Below, piece by piece: positions 46,601 through 57,452 of a DNA stretch of 64,000 nucleotides. Made by a program: the position numbers and the translations under genes. The notes beneath the pieces are model-generated. The model searched no databases and was not told where the DNA came from. It saw only the letters and a program-made list of their open reading frames with translations. Source of the stretch: Cryptomeria japonica (Eukaryota > Streptophyta > Pinopsida > Cupressales > Cupressaceae). Each line of letters begins with the position of its first letter. Position 1 is the first letter of the stretch. The stretch is from assembly GCF_030272615.1 (NCBI RefSeq), contig NC_081409.1, positions 242,853,924 through 242,917,923 of the forward strand. Direction: 5' to 3'.

Positions 46601-47719
46601 TGATGAATACTAAGAGGGGGGGGGTGAATTAGTATGCCAAAAATCTCTGCACTAAAACACTTAAACAGTCTGAAGATAAACCAGTAAAATAGTTTAACAG
46701 ACAGACTGGTTACCACACATGCAAACCAAAATGCAAATAAAGCATTCACCCACAAAAGCAATACAACCATAACACAAGATATTTGACGTGGAAACCCAAA
46801 TAGGAAAAACCACAGTGAGATGGAACTCACAAGTCACTATCTGCAGAATAGAAACCAGACCGGTTAAGGTCTTGCAATGTTCTTCACCAGAACAGATCCT
46901 GTTAGGAATCTCAATCTTTGTTTGGAGATAAGTCCGATTAAAGACTACCTTGCTAGAGGATTTTAGACTCACAGAGGTGGACCACCTTGTTAAAGGATTT
47001 TACAAAAGGCTTTTGGGCCTACCTGGTTAAGGGCTACAAACTTGTCAAAGATGTGAGTAATCAACAAGTGTTTGATCTATCTAATAGCACAAACTACTTG
47101 GTTAGATCCAGTATAGCTCACAGCTAATGCATTCCAGCATTACTTCAGTCTTCTCTATCTCTCACTTAGTTACAACCTGATCTTCTCAGATAAGATCGCT
47201 CTTACAGCAACTCATCAACCACCTTAAACCCTCGCACAACATAAACCCTTTTAGTAACAACCTAAAACCCTAGATATGATGTCCTTTTAAAGGAATTTGA
47301 TTTCATGTCGGTCCAATAGGATTACATTACAATTTCCTAGGTTCAATGAATCTAGACATACTCAGTAACATGACACAAGAAGCACCATCAGTGTGTCGGC
47401 ACCGTCAAACAATCGGTGGATTGGTAACTCATCACAAAATGCCGATTAGTAACTCATCACAGAGTATTACCGGTTCATACAAAATACTGGTTGCCGGTTT
47501 GACAAAAATGAAGACTGGTAAGAATGTATTATGCCGCTTTGCTCCCTCGTACCACTTGAGATCTACGAACCGCTTGGGGTCGACATGCCGCTTCAGACTG
47601 GGAAACACATTATGCAAAATCACCAATAGTCTAAAGACTAGAATACAAATAAAGGGGATCTTAATGCAAGTGTGTGTCCATCAATGACAATCACAACATA
47701 AACATCAAAAATGCCAACA
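46601..47719 (-). repeat. 5' LTR of the non-autonomous element (1,119 bp)
   Basis: The partner of 40070-41236, differing at a few percent of sites. The G run is only 9 bases here (46616-46624), and the copy lacks the 48-bp ACCGGTT-rich segment of the other LTR. Confidence 0.92.
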
Positions 47720-47947
47720 CAAACCCCATTTATGGAAGATCATGAGATCTTTGAAATGAAGTTAAACAAAAAGAGCCCTGAACAGTGGCTGTATGACACC
47801 AATCCTTACTCGATTTGGACAGCAAAAACTAATCCCATACAAACAAAGGAGCCGATTATCAAAAAAATTCAAAGTTTGAAGTTGTCATGCTTGATTCTAC
47901 CCTACTTCTAACAACATGCGAACTCGCCACCCCAACCAAAGAAACCT
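47720..47947. other. Short spacer
   Basis: A plus-strand open frame begins in the LTR end and runs to 47911 (including EQWLYDTNPYSIWTAKTNP). Its composition is protein-like, but I cannot identify it and it has no start of its own. Confidence 0.3.
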
Positions 47948-48577
47948 TCATTTTACATTTACTGATTCTTGAGATGAGGCGACCTCTATCGGAATTGGAA
48001 ATGACGATTGATAGCCGTGAGGATCCACCTGAGCATGTTCACAAATTTTCCAAACAACCTTGAATTTTTCCATTACGATTGAAGCCAACGACTCTCCTAT
48101 TTGATGTGCATACTGTTGAACCCAATGGAAAAAGGTGTGAGGAGAAGCATATCCCAATCCATAGATGAAGGAAAGGAATACTGATCTTGGCACTGAGTCA
48201 AACACGAAGAGATCTTTGTTTAAAAAACCTCCCCACCACACCTCCCCTGAAAACAAGTCATATTTCTCCAACTACAAGTTCAATTCTTCCCAAGTAAACA
48301 ACGCTGGATGTACAAAAGCCTCCACTATCATCTTTGTGTAGTCCTGAGATTGGGTGAGATCCATCACCATAGACGCCAACCTAGAAGCAACCAAGTTTGG
48401 AGAAGCCATCAGATTAGCTGCTAACCATTCTTCCCCAAGGATAGTCCTCATCGCCCACTCACTATTTGCACACGGGATTGCCAACGAGTCAGATAATCTC
48501 AGAGGAAGAGCGATAGCATTCTGCCTCAGACCATGAAGACCTCCCACCAAGTAGATTCGAAGGGCCATACCTGTCAA
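47948..48577 (-). pseudogene. Unrecognised reading frame with one internal stop
   Basis: One minus-strand frame of about 210 codons from 48577 to 47948, interrupted only by a TAG at 48272-48274. The translation is protein-like (for example MRTILGEEWLAANLMASP before the stop, SVFLSFIYGLGYASPHTFFH after it), with mixed hydrophobic and charged residues and no low complexity. I recognise no domain. It lies on the same strand as the LINE upstream, and could be LINE-associated, a host pseudogene or a domesticated fragment. Confidence 0.4.
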
Positions 48578-48846
48578 ATGAGCAATGCCAACAAATAAAT
48601 CTTATGCTATGCCAACTGAGTTCCAGACCTGTAATTCAGATGAAACATGATACAAATGGCCAGAATACAGGGAGCCAATGAGGGAGTGATGTGATGTATT
48701 TTTTATAACTCGTGTAAACCATCGCAGTTGTATTGATTCCTTGTCTTTATACTTCCATGAAAGTCCTCTGCAATGGCCTTAAATGATCGCATTTATTCCA
48801 TGAAATGATGTGCAAGCTTTCAAATGCATGGGAACCTTGATATTTT

Positions 48847-49341
48847 CTAAATTTGAGATCCTACGTAGGTATGAAGAGATTGGGAATGCAACAAAGAGAA
48901 TCCATGTGTCCCGTTTTTTAGTTCCACATGCTTGTAGTACCTCGAGATTTCCCAAGACAGGGGATAATCGGCCTTTCCCCATGTATGAGGATATTGGTAT
49001 GGTACCCGGAGCGTGTGAATTTCCAATTTCGACAGGCTGATTTCATCCTGTACATGCATGCCAACATTATTAGATGCTGAAATGACGAACCCCTCCTACT
49101 CCGCAGAAAGGACCCGACAGGTTGGATGTGTCCTCGCAACACAATCAACAGTGACTTGGCTAACCTTGGCACAAAGATCTTCCCACCGCCCATACCACAA
49201 GGCGAGTCTGAAGATAACATTTAAATTTAAACCATAACTAGTTTCATAAATTGGGGCTTTGGGAGAAATTTTGAGTTCCTCCAATGTTGCGAGGAGTGAG
49301 GAGACCTGCATCCACAACAAACCAAACATTAGGCTAATCAA
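48847..49341 (-). pseudogene. Unrecognised reading frame after the LINE, one internal stop
   Basis: One minus-strand frame of about 165 codons runs from 49341 to 48847 with a single TAG at 49096-49098. Its start overlaps the stop of the LINE frame at 49338-49340. Segments such as KISPKAPIYETSYGLNLNVI and VPYQYPHTWGKADYPLSWEI look protein-like. I do not recognise it. It may be LINE 3' sequence or a separate relic. Confidence 0.35.
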
Positions 49342-50165
49342 TTTGATTGGGAACAGGGTGTTGCATCAGAAATCATTTGTGATCTGAGACACTTATCTTT
49401 CTGGACCTGCATGGGTGATAGAAAAATCCCCCCCTCATTTGATTCACATCCCATGTTAGCTAATAAGTCTGCTAACTGATTTGCTTCCCTATAACAATGA
49501 ACAATGTTATATCCTTGAAAACAAGAAATCTTCTCTCTAGCTTCCTGGATAATATAATCTATTTTCCAATTGGGAGCTTGGAATTTTTCTAAAGCTGATA
49601 TAATATTTAGGGAATCCCCTTCAATTTTTAAATATTTAACCTGCTCCTCAATGGCTAAATTAATCCCAAACAACAAGGCTCTGGCCTCTGCCACATTATT
49701 TGTGGCATCTGGTATTCTTGCATACCCCACTCTCAATACTTGGCCTGATTGATCCCTGAGAATACTTCCAATTCCAGACACTCTAGGGTTACCCCTCACA
49801 GTCCCATCAAAATTTAGCTTAACAAAGTTCTTCGAAGGGGGTCTCCATATAATTCCTTTTCTATTGATTTTATTTTGAACATTTACCATCAAACTTCCTT
49901 TAAATGGGATTTGCAGGAGTTTCCAACCTTTCATTAGATCGTTATCCCACGAGGTGAAAGGGGAGTCCAACTTTTTGAATTTAGCTGTGTGAGCATTGAC
50001 AGATTTTGAGATTGTTAATTCTAACTTGATAGGCATGTCCTGCACACTATGGAATTCCTTCCTAAATATGCGCCCATTCCTTTCCCACCAAATATTCCAA
50101 ATGAGTATGGTAGGAACCATATCCCAAATAACTACAAAAAGGATTCTGCAAAGAGCTTTGGCCAT
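49338..50165 (-). pseudogene. LINE C-terminal region with RNase H domain
   Basis: A 275-codon open segment of the LINE ORF2. The first third (ILIWNIWWERNGRIF) is the typical sequence after the zinc region. The RNase H follows, with VKLNFDGTVRGNP (first aspartate), NNVAEARALL (glutamate), EGDSLNII (second aspartate) and the C-terminal REANQLADLLA helix. All catalytic acids visible to me are present. It ends with TGA at 49338-49340. The apparent start at 50165 is internal to the polyprotein. Confidence 0.85.
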
Positions 50166-50399
50166 GATTCAAAAACTTCTGGTAAAGTAGATTGTAATGG
50201 AGAGTTCCATCCTAATTTGTTAAGTAGCCACTTCCAACAATCTTGTGCCATTGCACATTCTAAAGAGGGTGACTAGTTATTTCAATGGACTGATTACACA
50301 ACACACAATCAAAGGGCTGAGCAATCTTAAGTAGAGCTAACTTGTCACTAGTTAGGATTCTACCCTTTAAGGCTAGCCAGGCAAATGATCCTGCCTTTT

Positions 50400-51143
50400 G
50401 TAATCCACATCCCTTCCAACAAAATGAGAACTTTCTGGATGGTTGGTCTATCCCCTAAGTTATCAGCTGCTTAAAACCTTCCTTTACTGAGTATGTCCCT
50501 TATTTAGAAGGACACCAAATCAGTTTGTCTCGCTTCCCATCGAAGAAAATCAATATGTTTCTTAATTCCATAACTATTTTTGCAAGAGAGGGGCATACAT
50601 ATTATCTAAATCTTTCCATTTCACTTTCCAAAAGCCATTAACCAGTACTTGGTGGAAATAGTTACTTACAAAATGTCCCTAAGAGGTTTGTAAAACTTCC
50701 ATAATGACATCCAAGTTTGGAATACTATCCAAAGGCGGATAGTTGTTCCATGAGTCCTCCCAAAATCTTATTGACCTACCATCGTGCACAATCCAAGTTA
50801 GATTAGGTAGCAAATTCTCTTTACATTTTACTAAGAAATTCCCCATCTTTGACCCTTTTGGAGAATCCAAAACTATGAAAATTCTTTCTGGATCTTTTGA
50901 GTAAAGATACTTACTTCTGATAATAGCAGCCTAGACAGACGAAGAATCCAAATACAACTTCCACACGAGCTTAGCCCCTAGAGCAATGTTCCTATCTTCA
51001 AAACTAGGTATACCTGCCCCCCCCCACACTTTGAGAAAACAAACTTTTTCCTAGGTTAGCAAGTGTATTTTATCTTTTGGATCTTTACTGGCCTTCCATA
51101 GAAATTTCTTTAGGAGAGATTTCAACTGCTCTTGGATCTTGAA
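50400..51143 (-). pseudogene. LINE connection region, degraded
   Basis: Between reverse transcriptase and the zinc region the LINE is broken by several stops. One recognisable block reads LTWIVHDGRSIRFWEDSWN near 50800-50740, which is typical of this part of plant LINE proteins. Confidence 0.65.
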
Positions 51144-52175
51144 TTACATGGGGAGGACTGACATGATGTAGTTTGGAATTGTTGCCAAGACAGATTTGAT
51201 CAATAAAATTCTCCCAACTAGTGATAACCAATTGTTCTTCCAAGAAGTTGCCTTATTCTTGATCGACGAGACTATAGATTCCCAATGGAAGCCTTTTATC
51301 ACTCCTGAGAAGAGAGGAACTCCAAGATACTTGCACGGTAAACTCGCTTGCTTGAAGCCCAAAGTATTTATCAATTTTTTTGACAGAAGCAGAGAACAAT
51401 GAAATAAGAATGTTTTTGATTTAGTCTCACTCACTTTTTGCCATGAAACCTCACTGTATAATTTAAGGGCTCTTTTAATAAACTTAGCTTCCCTCACCGT
51501 GGCTTCCCTAAACAAGGCAATATCATCAGCAAATAACTGATGTGTGATAATAATTTGAGTTTGGGGAATTTGTATTCCTTTCCATAGATACAAACCCTGA
51601 AAGGCTGAGATCAATCTACTTAGAGCCTCTGCCATGATGATAAATAGAGACGGGGATAGAGGATCGCCTTGTTTGACTCCTTGGGAGGACGAAAAGAAAC
51701 CCACTGGACTACCATTAACCAAAACTGAAAATTTTGCCCCTGACAGAAAAGAAAGAATCCATTTACACCATAATTTGGGAAAGCCAAATTTGAGAAGGAT
51801 TTGATGCAAAAAGATCCAGTTGACCCTATCCTATGCTTTCAACATGTCAATCTTAACCATAATTGCTTCTATCTTATGAGCCATTACTAAATGCATGATT
51901 TCGTACATTACCAAGGCTCCTTCTGTTGTTTCTCTACCTGGCACAAACCCTCCTTGATGCTTGGATATGATCTTAGGAATCAAAGGAGCCAATCTGAGAG
52001 AGATGGCCTTAGTAATAATTTTGTAGATTGTGTTACATAGAGAAATGGGTCTAAAATTTGCAAAGGATTGCATATTGGATAGCTTGGGAATTAATACAAT
52101 GAGGGTAGTGTTAAATTGTTTCAATATATTACCATGTTTCCTAGACTCCACCATCTTCCAGACATCCGACCCCAA
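51144..52175 (-). pseudogene. LINE reverse transcriptase
   Basis: Non-LTR reverse transcriptase in one frame with a TAG at 51831-51833. Motifs in order are TLIVLIPK and NFRPISLCNTIYKII near 52110-52030, HQGGFVPGRE near 51955, SQGVKQGDPLSPSLFIIMAE near 51690-51630, the catalytic FADD in QLFADDIALF near 51535-51510, and LGVPL near 51325. The catalytic aspartates are preserved. The protein would copy element RNA at nicked chromosomal DNA. Confidence 0.9.
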
Positions 52176-52999
52176 AAAGTTCTAGCATTTTTGAAAAAAA
52201 AGGGCAGGGAACCCATCCGGTCCTGAGGCTTTTTCCGGGTGCATGGAGAATACTACATTCTTACCTTCCTCCAGAGAAAAGGCTTTCATTAATGATATAT
52301 TGTCCTGGTGTGTGATTAATCAAGGTATATGCTGAAGAATGTCCCGAGTCTTTCTTCTTATATCTTCATCCTCAACAACTGAATTTGAGAAAAGGGAAGA
52401 AAAAAAATGAATTGCTTCATCTTGAATTTTTCAGATTATCCATAAGAATTTCCCCTGCATCATTTCTAATTTGTGCTATTTGGCTGTTTTCTCTCTTCAT
52501 TTTGACCGATGCATGGAAAAACTTTGTGTTCCTATCTCCTTCTTGTAGCCATGTCTCCCTAGATTTTTGTTTCCAGAAGAGTTCTCTTTTCAAAACTTCT
52601 TGTAGTTGTAAGTTCAGGAAATTTTGTTGCTTATAAGACTCCTCATTTATGCCATTTTGAATAATGTATTAATTTAACAGTTTAATACTGTCTTCTAACT
52701 GATCCTTAGAGTGGAAAATATTCTTGAAAACTGAGGTATTCCATTCTTTGATTCTTGCTTTGATCCATTGAAGCTTTTTACAAAAATGAAACATCCTAGA
52801 GCCCGAAGTAAACGAAGCAATCAACCACCATTTCTGCAACTAAGGAAGGAAGGAGATATCTCTAAACCACATCCGTTGGAATTTGTAAAAAGCAGAACCC
52901 TTATTTGTGTTAATAAACAAATGAATGTCTAGTTGAAGTGCAAAATGATCAGATCCCGATAAAGGCGAGATTTTGGAAACTAGAGTACTGAATGAAGCA

Positions 53000-53541
53000 T
53001 TCTAAATAGGATTCACAAAAAACCTATCTAAACGCTCTGCAATATGAAAAAAGCCTTGTCTTCTGTTTAACCAAGTGAAAGAGCCATTTGTTGGCATACA
53101 ATCTATAAGAGCGTTGGAGGAAACAAAATCATTAAAATCTTGCATTGTCTTTGAGGGGGGGGGGGGATGATGCCTCCAGACTTATCTCTTGAGGAAAGGA
53201 TAGCATTAAAATATCTTCCTAAGATAATTAGGTCCTCTGGGAAATTGAGACAAAGTTGGGCAAGATTGTCCCAAACTACTTTCATCCTTGCTGATGAATT
53301 TGGACTGTAAATTGAAATCAAATGAAAGGATGCTGAAGAAGCTACCACTTTGATGTGAATAAAGTTTGCTTTGATTGAAATAATATCTATCCTTCCCACA
53401 CTTGGCTTCCACAAGATGGCCAACCCTCCCGAGGCCCCAATGGACTGGGATGCAACACACTTTCACTTTTTCCATCCTTTAAAAGGTTGATCTTCAATGG
53501 TTTATGAGAATTTAGTTTCTTGTATTAAGAAAAGATCAGCC
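53000..53541 (-). pseudogene. LINE apurinic-type endonuclease, partial
   Basis: The N-terminus is absent. What remains starts at ADLFLIQETK (near 53535-53505), with the metal-binding glutamate, followed by two stops, GGLAILWKPS near 53425, and a region equivalent to the GDFN motif that reads LGRYFNAIL. The expected aspartate is not there. After the C run at 53155-53166 the frame changes and FTWLNRR and ERLDRF are still visible near 53070-53030. Confidence 0.8.
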
Positions 53542-54219
53542 TGTAGACACTTAAATATAATTATTTTAATTATATTTAATTCCTCACATAATTAATTAAT
53601 TAATTATGTTAATTAAAATTATTCTCAATATTAATTAAATATAATTAATATTGTCACTATAGCATATGATTTATTTAATAAATCAATCCCTTTCTTTATT
53701 CTTCTAAAAAATCAAATCCTCACAAATCTTCCTCTTAGCTAATTAATTTCAATTAATTAGTTAACCTACATGATTCCTACAAATCATCTTCTTAATTCAT
53801 CATTAACCTAATAAATTCTTCTAGAAACTCCCTAAACTCACTTAACATTATTCTTCTAATTTTTTATTCCCTCCACTCATTCTCTCTCCTAGTCAACTCT
53901 TTGTCCTTTCATCCAGCCACTAGCTTTAAATGCTCTCTTTCTAGATGAATATAAGATTTTCGAAATCTCACATTCCTCTAGGCATTTCCCTCTCCCAAGG
54001 AATTTTTAATTCTTTTTTATTCTTCTAATCCCCATAATATCCGTTTTTGGAGAATTTTTAATTCCTCTAATGCATCTTGTAAAGTGTGGAGATATGAAAT
54101 GCCTTTAGGGCATATTTCTTGGTCTCCACACCCGCTCTTGGAGCTTGTGTGAGCTCACAAGTAAATCGTAGCCCTTCATCTCAAATTCATCCTAGCCATT
54201 CGTTTTCCTCTCCTCTTCC

Positions 54220-54228
54220 TATAAAATA
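54220..54228 (+). promoter_or_regulatory. Putative TATA box of the gypsy LTR
   Basis: TATAAAATA precedes GGGCTCCTTCCCTTCATTCAG. The position and context are typical of a plant LTR promoter, but no transcription start can be verified. Confidence 0.5.
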
Positions 54229-57091
54229 GGGCTCCTTCCCTTCATTCAGAACATCTTGAAATCCAGTAAGCTTATGCTGCCCTTTTGAGCCCAGGAAATC
54301 ATCTTGGCAACTTGATCATCTCATCCTTATCATTCATCCTTATCATTTGTGCACAATATTGGAGAGCCATCCACATCCAGCAATCAAAGGAGCACATCAA
54401 GTGGAGCATTATCAAGGGGCGCCTTCACTTCATCAAGCTCAATCCGAAGGAGAAGGTAAAATAGCAAGGTGAAATGGTCTTTTAATGATATTTTAGCATT
54501 CTGCATGTTTAATTCGTTATGTTTTGATCAGTTTACCTTTCAAATCTGTTTTTCCCTCTTCATTTTGACATGCCCGGTGGGACTCACGTCCCTGAGAACT
54601 AATGTTGTTTTTTTTAAAAGGTTTTTGTGAGTTGTGAGACGCAAGTTCCAGAATAGCGCGACTGCAGAAAAAAATAATATATATATATATATATATATCT
54701 TTTTCGTAGGTTCCAGAATCGCGGCTCTGCATTTCTGTGCGACAGCTCCTCCTTATTTTGTTCTTTTGTTCTTTTTTTTTTTTAACATGTTTCTGTTTCT
54801 GTTGCAGCACGACAGCTCTGTTATCTGATTTGTTATTTGATTTGTCTATATAGACAATCAGAAATCCGGACCTTTGACACTTTTCTATTCTGTTTAGTGC
54901 GACTGTATGCTCTCACCGCAAGAAAGTGTGAAAATAGGAGAGTATGCTCTTGTCTATCTAGACAATCAGAAATCCAGATTTTTGACACTTTTCTATCTAT
55001 TTAGTGCGACTGTCTGCTCTATTAATATATTTGAAATTTGTTAGGCGCTAACAGTAGTTTGCATTTTCTTTTCATTTCGTGTTATCTGTTCTGTTTAATC
55101 ATAATCTGTCTGACCGCAGGAAAGTGTGAAAGTAGGAGAGTATGCTCATCTATTTAGACAATCAGAAATCCGGACCTTTGACATTTTTATTTTATTCTGT
55201 TTAGTGCGACAATTCGCTCTGTTAAATCTAGGGTTTCTGTCTGCTCTGTTAAATCTAGGGTTTCTGTTTTGTTAAATTTAGGGTTTCCGTTCCGTTAAAT
55301 TTAGGGTTTCCATTCCGTTAAATCTAGGGTTAATTAAAAAAAAAAAAAAACAGATTCCATTTTCGCCATATCTTCTTTATCTTGACTCCATTTCCCTTCA
55401 AACTTCACCAGATTCTCCACATTGCCATTTTCCACATTTTCTTCCTTGGAGACCTTATCTCAAAAATCCACTTTTTGAAGCCCAAAATCCCATATTTCTC
55501 TTTTTTTAGGGTTTGCCATAACTTCTTCCCTTTTCATCCAATTACCTCCAAATTTTTCCCATATTATCCATCTTCAACTTTTGCTTCTTTGTCCCTCTTG
55601 GACAAATTTTCCCATTCCTTCATCTCTCCTCCAAAATCTCCATTTTTCGCTTGCCTATCTCTTAGAAAGTGGTAAAAACCTAGTCAGACCCCATTTATCC
55701 ATCAAAGCTTTCTTCAAATCCACATTTGTCATTAGTAAAAAAAGTTTTTATTCATGTTTTTCTATTCATTCCCAAAAAAATAAAAAAAATAAATATTTTT
55801 GTCATTTTGTTGATTTTTGCAGGATGCTTGTTGAAGACTATTTTTCCAAACTACTAATCAAGTTGTTTTGCAGGATGCTTTTTGAAGACTCCATTTTTCA
55901 AACTACTAATCAAGTGGTTTTGCAGGTTGCCTAGCTGATTCAACCAAATATTGTGCATTTATTTAAATTAGGCACCTAGATATTAATTAAAATGGAATGA
56001 ACCATTGTCTTATGTGTCTTTAAGAAAAGCGTAAAGGTAGGAAAGTATGCTCTCGTCTTACTAGACAATCAAAAATCCAGACCCTCCAACCTTTTCTTGT
56101 TTGATTGTGTGTTTACCTCTAGCGGGCCTGCCCTCCCAACTTGCTCTTTAAGAAGGTAAGAGGGGAACAACCCAAGTGAGTACACCCGGACCTGGGGTTC
56201 CCAACTCACTATAATAAATAGGCCATTGACTACGAAAGGGTTAATGGTTGGGGTTATATGAGAGTCCACTCTTACATTGGGTGCTTAGTAGGATCCTAGA
56301 GATCTCAATCATGCTTGCATGACTACTAAGTTCTTGGTGCTTTGTTGGGCTATAGGCCTCAATTGCGCTTGCGCAACTTCGAAGGGTAGCTCCTAACGGG
56401 AAGACTTACTAAACACCTTGTTCATAGTGGCCAAAAACCCTCTAGTCATTGGTGCAGGAGGTCGGACCTCTGAAGCGACCCATATTCTTACGGCCCTTAG
56501 TAGAGACACAAAGTTCGCCATGAGGAGTTTTCATGGGAATTGATGCTTGGCTGCCCCGAGAAGTGAGTGCCGTGGAGGGGAGCCAGTGGGGTCAAGCATC
56601 TAAGTGTCTGCTCTGGGTAAGCGTAGATGGGAAACCAATTGGGATTCAATGACTATTGTCCTTGCCAGCCTTAAGAATGTTGTATATGAGCATGAGTGTC
56701 TTTGAGATAATATGCATTTAATCATTGTGTTTGCTTTGTTTGATACATACTTGCCAAGAGTAGACCAAAAACACATCACTATCCCCAAAAAATTTGCAAA
56801 AATATTTGTCAAGACACAAACAAATTGTCCAAGTCATTACCCACACCAAGTCCAAAATTGCGTCAAAACTCCGTCCGTCCCATTTTTCATAAGCCTAAGA
56901 GAGAAGCTAAGAGTTTATCCTCTACATCAACATTCAAGTTTGTCCTTTGAAACACCTACTATCGTCTAAATCAGGGTGGTCATATCCCTTCATACAACTT
57001 GCCATTTAAATAGATCCTTCATGTTCATGCCAAAGACAACCTAGTCATCAAATTTTCTTCTAAACCATCACTACCATACCTTCTTCATCAA

Positions 57092-57445
57092 TCATCCTCA
57101 AATTTCTTAAGTCCTTTCATCCTCAAAATTTCTTAAGTCCTTTCATCACAAATTTCTTAAGTCCTTTCATCCTCAAATTTCTTAAGTCCTTTCATCACAA
57201 ATTTCTTAAGTCCTTTCATCCTTAAATTTCTTAAGTCCTTTCATCACAAATTTCTTAAGTCCTTTCATCCTCAAATTTCTTAAATCCTTTCATCCTCAAA
57301 TTTCTTAAGTCCTTTCATCACAAATTTCTAAGTCCTTTCATCCTCAAATTTCTTAAGTCCTTTCATCACAAGTTTCTAAAATCCTTCCATCACAAATTTT
57401 CTAAGTCATTTCATCACATTTTTCCTAAGTCTTTTCATCACAAAT
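57092..57445 (+). repeat. 24/25-bp tandem array just upstream of gag
   Basis: About 15 units of CATCCTCAAATTTCTTAAGTCCTTT (25) and CATCACAAATTTCTTAAGTCCTTT (24). The two types largely alternate, giving a 49-bp higher-order unit. The units degenerate towards the gag start at 57453. Confidence 0.9.
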
Positions 57446-57452
57446 ATCGTGT

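Larger units (their letters stand above)
40070..47719 (-). mobile_element. Non-autonomous LTR retrotransposon with four-knuckle Gag and a large extra ORF
   Basis: A 7,650-bp minus-strand element. The LTRs are 1,167 bp (left) and 1,119 bp (right), start TGATGAATAC and end TGCCAACA on the plus strand. The flanks CAACC (40065) and CAAAC (47720) differ at one base and may be a worn target duplication. The PBS matches initiator-Met tRNA, and the purine tract is AAAGGGGGAGAT. Further AAAGGGGGAGA-like or AGGGGGAGC words lie near 41331, 41483 and 45290 (minus strand). Multiple purine tracts are a known mark of Sirevirus-type copia elements. Inside there are only a Gag-like frame and a second long frame; no protease, integrase, reverse transcriptase or RNase H motif is present. 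The element must have relied on enzymes from a relative. Confidence 0.9.
49338..53541 (-). mobile_element. L1-type LINE with C-terminal RNase H, inactive and interrupted
   Basis: Minus-strand order: endonuclease (53541-53040), reverse transcriptase (52175-51144), a zf-RVT-like cysteine/histidine region (near 50320-50220), and RNase H (about 49840-49415). This is the layout of plant L1-type elements with RNase H. The start of the endonuclease is missing exactly where the gypsy LTR begins (53542), so the LINE was cut by that insertion rather than 5'-truncated. No poly-A tail is obvious at the 3' end. Several frameshifts and stops are present, one at a 12-C run near 53155-53166. Confidence 0.85.
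53542..57452 (+). mobile_element. Gypsy 5' LTR and long leader (boundary unresolved)
   Basis: The LTR starts TGTAGACACTTAAATATAAT, immediately inside the LINE endonuclease. The AT-rich U3 contains inverted ATTAATTAATTAAT runs (53580-53660). A TATA box (TATAAAATA) is at 54220-54228. Further on are a (TA)n run near 54675, four copies of TAGACAATCAGAAATCC (54851, 54959, 55155, 56062), five TAGGGTTT words (55229-55331), a 51-bp duplication ending in TTTTGCAGG (55818, 55869, 55921) and a 24/25-bp tandem array (57092-57440). I could not fix the LTR end or the primer-binding site. The other LTR is outside the window. Confidence 0.65.
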
